NCBI RefSeq assembly: GCF_900141815.1 | Contig: NZ_FQYR01000004.1 | Location: 558,001 to 622,000 of the forward strand | Direction of reading: 5' to 3' | From: Rubritalea squalenifaciens DSM 18772 | GTDB lineage: Bacteria > Verrucomicrobiota > Verrucomicrobiia > Verrucomicrobiales > Akkermansiaceae | Length of the DNA: 64,000 nt | Notes under the pieces: generated by a model | What the model was told of the DNA's origin: nothing | What the model saw: only the letters and a program-made list of their open reading frames with translations | The model's database searches: none | Shown here: piece by piece, positions 61,253 through 64,000 of the stretch | Layout of the letters: each line of letters opens with the position of its first letter | How positions within the stretch are numbered: the first letter of the stretch is position 1 | Program-made: the position numbers and the translations under genes

Positions 61253-62989
61253 CTATTCTTCGGTTGATTTACGAATGACTGCTTTGGCATCTCTGTCTCC
61301 GTGAACGAAGTGACCGAGTTTGTTGCCTTTGGTAGTTGTGATGGCCCAGGATGTACCAGGGGCTGATTTGAGTTCTATGACCTTGCCTGACTTCAGTTTA
61401 GCCTTTTCTACCAGTGTGCCGTCTTTACTTACGCGATGGATTTTTACTGGCTGCTTGAGGCGGTTCACGAAGGCGAGGCGCATGTTGCCTCCGTCTACTT
61501 TGGAGGCGGGTGTTTTAGAGCCCTGCTTGTAGGGGTGCCACTTGAGCGCTGGTAGGTCGACGACCTTGACTTTCGGCTTGGGTGCAAAGTGTTTTGGGAT
61601 GTGTTTGCGGAATTCTTCTAGCTTCACAGTGAAGTCGGGATTGCTGGCGAGGTTGTCCCACTCATAGGGGTCCTTGGAAATGTCATAGAGTTCCTCTGAG
61701 TCATCTTGATAGCGGATGTAGCGCCAATCCTTGCCCGAGATGCCGATACTGCCAACACGGTGAAGGTAGGTGATGGCGACGGGGTCGACCTCTTGGCTCG
61801 GATCTTTAAGCATGGGTGCGATGGATTTGCCATCCACCAGCGGCTTGGCTGGTAATCCACAAAGCTCAGTCAGTGTCGGGAAAAGAGAAATCAGAGAAAC
61901 TGGCTGATCACTAATGGAGCCGGGCTTGATTCCTTGTGGCAGAGCTGGTGAACAATGCTCAGGAACTTTGATCATGAGGGGGATGCGCGTGCAGGCCCTC
62001 CAGGCGGTGTACTTCTGCCAGTGCTCTTTAGAGCCTAGGTGCCAGCCGTGATCTGACCAGAGAACGACGATCGTATTGTCTTTGTTAGGTCCGTTCTCCA
62101 ATGCATCGAGTACCCGCCCTAACATGGTGTCAGCGTAGTTGATTGAGGCTAAATAGCCCTGAACGCCTTGTTTCCATTGGTCTTGTTTCTGAATGTGAGC
62201 AAAGTAGCGGTTACGTCCGGTGATTTTGCCTGCCTCAGGGAGGTCATCTAGATCAGCTTCCTTGTAAGCTGGAGGGAGTTTGATGTCCTCCAGTGGAAAC
62301 TTATCGAAGTACTTTTGAGGGACGAACCATGGCTCATGAGGGCGGTAGATGCCACAAGCTAGGAAGAATGGCTTGTCATGCTGCTTGCTGAGTTGATTGC
62401 CAACCCATTCGCTCACCGTGTAGTCGCCACCAAATTCTTTGCCTTCGACTGGCATTGGACCCCAGTCGGTTTCTACGTATTGCCATGGTCCTGCACGTTC
62501 TAGTGAGACGGGGCGTTTGCTGGGGTAGTAGGTATCAGGAATAGGCATTTCCTTTGATTTTTCCGGGAAATACTCATCCCAGGAACGTGCATCGGTGAAG
62601 TAGTGGAGCATTTTGCCGGAGCCTCCAGACCAGTAGCCGTGCTTGGCAAAGTATTCGGGTAGAATTTGCTCGTCAGGCAGAACATCACGCATGTTCTGTC
62701 CGTTGTCGTAGACACCAGTCTTGTGTGTGGATCGCCCTGTCATCACAGCGGTGCGCGATGGATTGCAGGCTGGAGCGACACAGTGGGCATTGGTGAACAA
62801 CATGCCGCTGGCAGCGAGGCGATCAAAGTTTGGTGTGATACTTTGCTCGTTGCCGCCCATGCACCCGATCCAGTCATTGAGGTCGTCTACAGCGATGAAG
62901 AGGACGTTTGGTCTATCGGCTGCCGTGCAGACACTGGTAGCTAGTAGCGATGTTGCTAGGATGGCTTGTGTTAGTTTTTTTAGAGTCAT
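61253..62989 (-). CDS. secreted sulfatase (iduronate-2-sulfatase-like)
   Basis: Protein of 578 aa with a signal peptide (ending SVCTAAD). The metal Asp pair in AVDDLND (35-36) and the FGly motif C-N-P-S-R (75-79, Cys75) are intact; AGDTR-type elements include WSDHGWHLGSKEHWQKYTAWR. The N-terminal NVLFIAVDDLNDWIG and the HCVAPACNPSRT blocks are typical of iduronate-2-sulfatase-like members acting on sulfated polysaccharides. A C-terminal extension (about 480-578) is Lys-rich. It is 14 bp downstream of a LacI-type regulator gene, so both are likely cotranscribed. Confidence 0.95.
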   Translation of the reverse strand: MTLKKLTQAILATSLLATSVCTAADRPNVLFIAVDDLNDWIGCMGGNEQSITPNFDRLAASGMLFTNAHCVAPACNPSRTAVMTGRSTHKTGVYDNGQNMRDVLPDEQILPEYFAKHGYWSGGSGKMLHYFTDARSWDEYFPEKSKEMPIPDTYYPSKRPVSLERAGPWQYVETDWGPMPVEGKEFGGDYTVSEWVGNQLSKQHDKPFFLACGIYRPHEPWFVPQKYFDKFPLEDIKLPPAYKEADLDDLPEAGKITGRNRYFAHIQKQDQWKQGVQGYLASINYADTMLGRVLDALENGPNKDNTIVVLWSDHGWHLGSKEHWQKYTAWRACTRIPLMIKVPEHCSPALPQGIKPGSISDQPVSLISLFPTLTELCGLPAKPLVDGKSIAPMLKDPSQEVDPVAITYLHRVGSIGISGKDWRYIRYQDDSEELYDISKDPYEWDNLASNPDFTVKLEEFRKHIPKHFAPKPKVKVVDLPALKWHPYKQGSKTPASKVDGGNMRLAFVNRLKQPVKIHRVSKDGTLVEKAKLKSGKVIELKSAPGTSWAITTTKGNKLGHFVHGDRDAKAVIRKSTEE

Positions 62990-63003
62990 TGGTATTGATG
63001 CGT

Positions 63004-63963
63004 TTAGTTAGATTGTTTCAGGCTGCTCTCTCGCGCTAAGAGGAGAGGGGTGATTGGAGCCACATTGACTTTTTCTTGAGACACGATGTTTTGTACGGCG
63101 GTAGACATGACCTCCCAGAGGTTGAGGCCGATGGAGCTCAGTTTGGGGTTCATGTACTCGCAGCCGGACGCGTTACCCCAGCCAATGATGTTGTAGTCTG
63201 TGCCGGGAGTTAGATCTGGAGTGTGGCGTATCAGGTTGGCGGCAAGCCAATCGCTGCCTGCTAGGATGCCTGTGTCTGGCTGAATCGAGGGAAACTGATC
63301 AGCATCTAGCTTTTGCGCGATGATGTGATCACTTTCAAATTCCGGTAGAATGGCTTCCCAGTGGTCCTGAAAGTTCGTGTAGTAGATGATGATTCGTTTG
63401 GTGCCAGCTACGCGCAAGTGCTCTAGAGCCATTCTTATACCTGCTTTGGTATCGATCTGGATGCCTCCCTCACATTCAGAGATTTCACAGCCATCCAGAC
63501 GAATAGGAATGAAGGGGACTCCTTCCTGTTTACAGAGTTTGTCTCCAATTCTGACCTTCTCAGATTCATAGCAGAAGGCCACCAAGGCGTTTACTCCATG
63601 GCTGAGTATCGCTCTGATTGAATCTGCCCAGTCGTCATGGTTGGACTGGGAGAAAGTAGACATCACATGATAGCCTGCTTCGGCGGCTGCCTCCTGCAGT
63701 CCAACGAGTGCACGCTGTTCTACAGGGTGCATGGCGCCCGTGTTAATGGTGCCAATCACTCGAATGGATGACCCTCGGAGTGCTCTCGCTGCATGGTTGG
63801 GCAGATAATGCATTTCATCCGCGATCTGGCGGATATGAGAAGCTAGTTCCTTGCTGACGGAGACGCGCCCCTGGCCAGAACCGTTGAGAACATGAGATAC
63901 TGCCATCACCGAGACATCGGCTGCCTCGGCTATGTCTTTAAGACGTATGCGTTTAGGGTTCAC
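63004..63963 (-). CDS. LacI-family transcriptional regulator
   Basis: Protein of 319 aa. The N-terminal HTH (RIRLKDIAEAADVSVMAVSHVLNGSGQGRVS) and hinge (LPNHAARALRG) are typical LacI, followed by a sugar-binding-like core (VIGTINTGAMHPVEQRALVGLQEAA). It is probably autoregulated: two 14-bp palindromic sites lie just upstream of the start. It is the first gene of an operon with the sulfatase. Confidence 0.95.
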   Translation of the reverse strand: MNPKRIRLKDIAEAADVSVMAVSHVLNGSGQGRVSVSKELASHIRQIADEMHYLPNHAARALRGSSIRVIGTINTGAMHPVEQRALVGLQEAAAEAGYHVMSTFSQSNHDDWADSIRAILSHGVNALVAFCYESEKVRIGDKLCKQEGVPFIPIRLDGCEISECEGGIQIDTKAGIRMALEHLRVAGTKRIIIYYTNFQDHWEAILPEFESDHIIAQKLDADQFPSIQPDTGILAGSDWLAANLIRHTPDLTPGTDYNIIGWGNASGCEYMNPKLSSIGLNLWEVMSTAVQNIVSQEKVNVAPITPLLLARESSLKQSN

Positions 63964-63965
63964 AC

Positions 63966-63993
63966 ATATAACGTGATATATATAACGTTATAT
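63966..63993. promoter_or_regulatory. two tandem LacI-type operators
   Basis: ATATAACGTTATAT (63980-63993) is a perfect palindrome, and ATATAACGTGATAT (63966-63979) is the same with one changed base, head to tail without spacer and 2-3 bp before the LacI start at 63963. LacI operators are typically palindromes with a central CG like these. They could block the LacI-sulfatase operon promoter and any divergent gene beyond the window. Confidence 0.7.
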
Positions 63994-64000
63994 GAAAGTG

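Noticed and set aside
1-64000. CRISPR arrays, insertion sequences, prophage or integrase
   Set aside because: No regular short repeats with spacers, no transposase-like frame and no phage structural gene were found by reading.

Overview
The window looks like chromosomal DNA of a Verrucomicrobiota bacterium, probably Verrucomicrobiales and perhaps Rubritaleaceae or Akkermansiaceae. This is inference from gene content: two formylglycine-type sulfatases, a DUF1501 + DUF1549/DUF1553 pair of the planctomycete/verrucomicrobial kind, two PEP-CTERM proteins, a zinc-ribbon Ser/Thr kinase, a class II DAHP synthase and many secreted proteins. I see no insertion sequence, prophage, integrase or CRISPR array. 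Most of the window reads as ordinary core genome with a few lineage-specific accessory modules.

Layout. 1-4.9 kb: a minus-strand run of two tandem secreted amidohydrolases (the second split by a one-base frameshift), a small membrane protein, a DUF3299-NicO metal-exporter fusion and the 5' end of another gene. 5.3 kb: tRNA-Phe with its own promoter and terminator. 5.5-11 kb (minus): glutaminyl cyclase-like lipoprotein, ParB, a coiled-coil/TPR protein and an RluD-type pseudouridine synthase. 11.2-20.1 kb: Ser/Thr kinase, class II DAHP synthase, AcpH-like protein (minus), PEP-CTERM protein, MYG1-like DHH protein, HisC and MnmE. 20.1-26.7 kb: Ste24-type protease with a small partner, a lipoprotein, a decayed porin copy beside an intact and highly codon-biased porin, RarD and a secreted esterase. 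26.8-31.7 kb: sulfatase plus the DUF1501/DUF1553 pair. 31.8-36.3 kb: DUF2062 protein, IscU/NifU-like scaffold, a secreted protein with caspase-like motifs, a PTS EIIA protein and ArgS. 36.3-40.9 kb: a probable three-gene operon with an ABCG-like transporter. 41-44.4 kb: AsmA-like protein, PEP-CTERM metalloprotease and a membrane protein. 44.5-46.2 kb: rpsM-rpsK-rpsD followed directly by a strong terminator, without rpoA or rplQ. 47-54 kb: the RDD / SpoIIM / DUF4129 / DUF4350 / MoxR / DUF58 membrane operon. 54-57.7 kb: PhnW (2-aminoethylphosphonate transaminase) with a dimethylglycine-dehydrogenase-like flavo-folate enzyme. 57.7-60 kb (minus): modABC. 60-64 kb: GntR-type regulator, sulfatase, and a LacI-type regulator preceded by two tandem palindromic operators.

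The strongest candidates for something not fully described are: (a) phnW followed by a FAD/tetrahydrofolate amine dehydrogenase, with no phosphonatase in the window, behind a 7-bp inverted-repeat operator; this suggests use of N-methylated aminoethylphosphonates with capture of the methyl carbon; (b) a secreted 257-residue protein whose His-Gly and Cys motifs look like a clan CD (caspase/gingipain-like) catalytic dyad; (c) the DUF3299-NicO fusion; (d) highly expressed genes without Shine-Dalgarno sequences that share a TAACC motif upstream of their starts. All functional statements rest on reading motifs by eye; no database search was run.
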